NCBI GenBank assembly: GCA_910586095.1
Contig: CAJUHQ010000088.1
Location: 1 to 14,697 of the forward strand
Direction of reading: 5' to 3'
DNA length: 14,697 bases
Origin: an uncultured Lachnospiraceae bacterium
GTDB taxonomy: Bacteria > Bacillota > Clostridia > Lachnospirales > Lachnospiraceae
Notes under the pieces: model-generated
What the model saw: only the letters and a program-made list of their open reading frames with translations
Told to the model about the DNA's origin: nothing
Database searches by the model: none
Part shown: in pieces, positions 14,673 to 14,697 of the stretch
Layout of the letters: every line of letters starts with the position of its first letter
Position numbering within the stretch: position 1 is the first letter of the stretch
Position numbers and translations under genes: made by a program

Positions 14673-14697
14673 GGACTGCGCACTTGCTGCGCTGTCC
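14673..14697. repeat. GC-rich hairpin at the window edge, possible terminator
   Basis: GGACTGCGCA at 14673-14682 pairs with TGCGCTGTCC at 14688-14697, nine of ten base pairs with one T-T mismatch and a five-base loop CTTGC. It starts 20 bases after the stop of the FAD dehydrogenase. It is far more GC-rich than its surroundings. It may be a transcription terminator, whose T tract would lie beyond the window, or the edge of a dispersed palindromic repeat. The window ends at the last stem base, so the two cannot be told apart. Confidence 0.5.

Overview
This is a low-GC, densely coding window with every supported gene on the + strand. It contains a YqfC/YqfD sporulation pair, a SpoVB-type flippase, a BofC-like protein and a large BspA-type leucine-rich-repeat protein. 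That combination, with strong AGGAG-type ribosome binding sites, points to an anaerobic spore-forming Firmicute of class Clostridia. The gene style resembles Lachnospiraceae, but family-level placement is an inference.

Layout. Positions 1-88 probably hold the 3' end of an upstream gene. Positions 121-3225 encode a 1034-residue BspA-type LRR protein with no visible secretion signal, followed by pyrimidine-nucleoside phosphorylase (pdp, 3257-4564). A short hairpin terminator closes pdp. A candidate sigma-E promoter overlaps the same 60 bases and would start the next unit.

That unit, 4615-8955, is the conserved yqfC - yqfD - phoH - PgpH-like HD protein - ybeY block known from Bacillus and Clostridia. 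Its intergenic gaps are tiny or overlapping. The PgpH position is held by a short, apparently catalytically dead membrane HD protein. After ybeY the usual dgkA/cdd/era genes do not follow. Instead there is a 236-base gap holding two tandem copies of a hairpin-rich element framed by short inverted repeats.

Positions 9192-11579 carry a SpoVB/MurJ-type flippase and a BofC-like membrane-anchored protein. The latter is preceded by a candidate forespore (sigma-G-like) promoter. Positions 11679-14653 carry two flavoproteins: an HI0933/BaiN-type oxidoreductase and a COG2509-type FAD-dependent dehydrogenase. They overlap by 4 bases and are surely co-translated. The window ends inside or at the end of a GC-rich hairpin.

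How the parts fit. The central block links sporulation genes (yqfC, yqfD) to RNA metabolism (PhoH, YbeY). The flippase/BofC pair fits spore envelope building and late sporulation signalling. No CRISPR array, rRNA, tRNA, transposase or phage gene was seen. The most unusual items are the seven-module LRR protein, the degenerate PgpH, the tandem structured repeat and the promoter-in-terminator layout before yqfC. None amounts to a clearly new multi-gene system.
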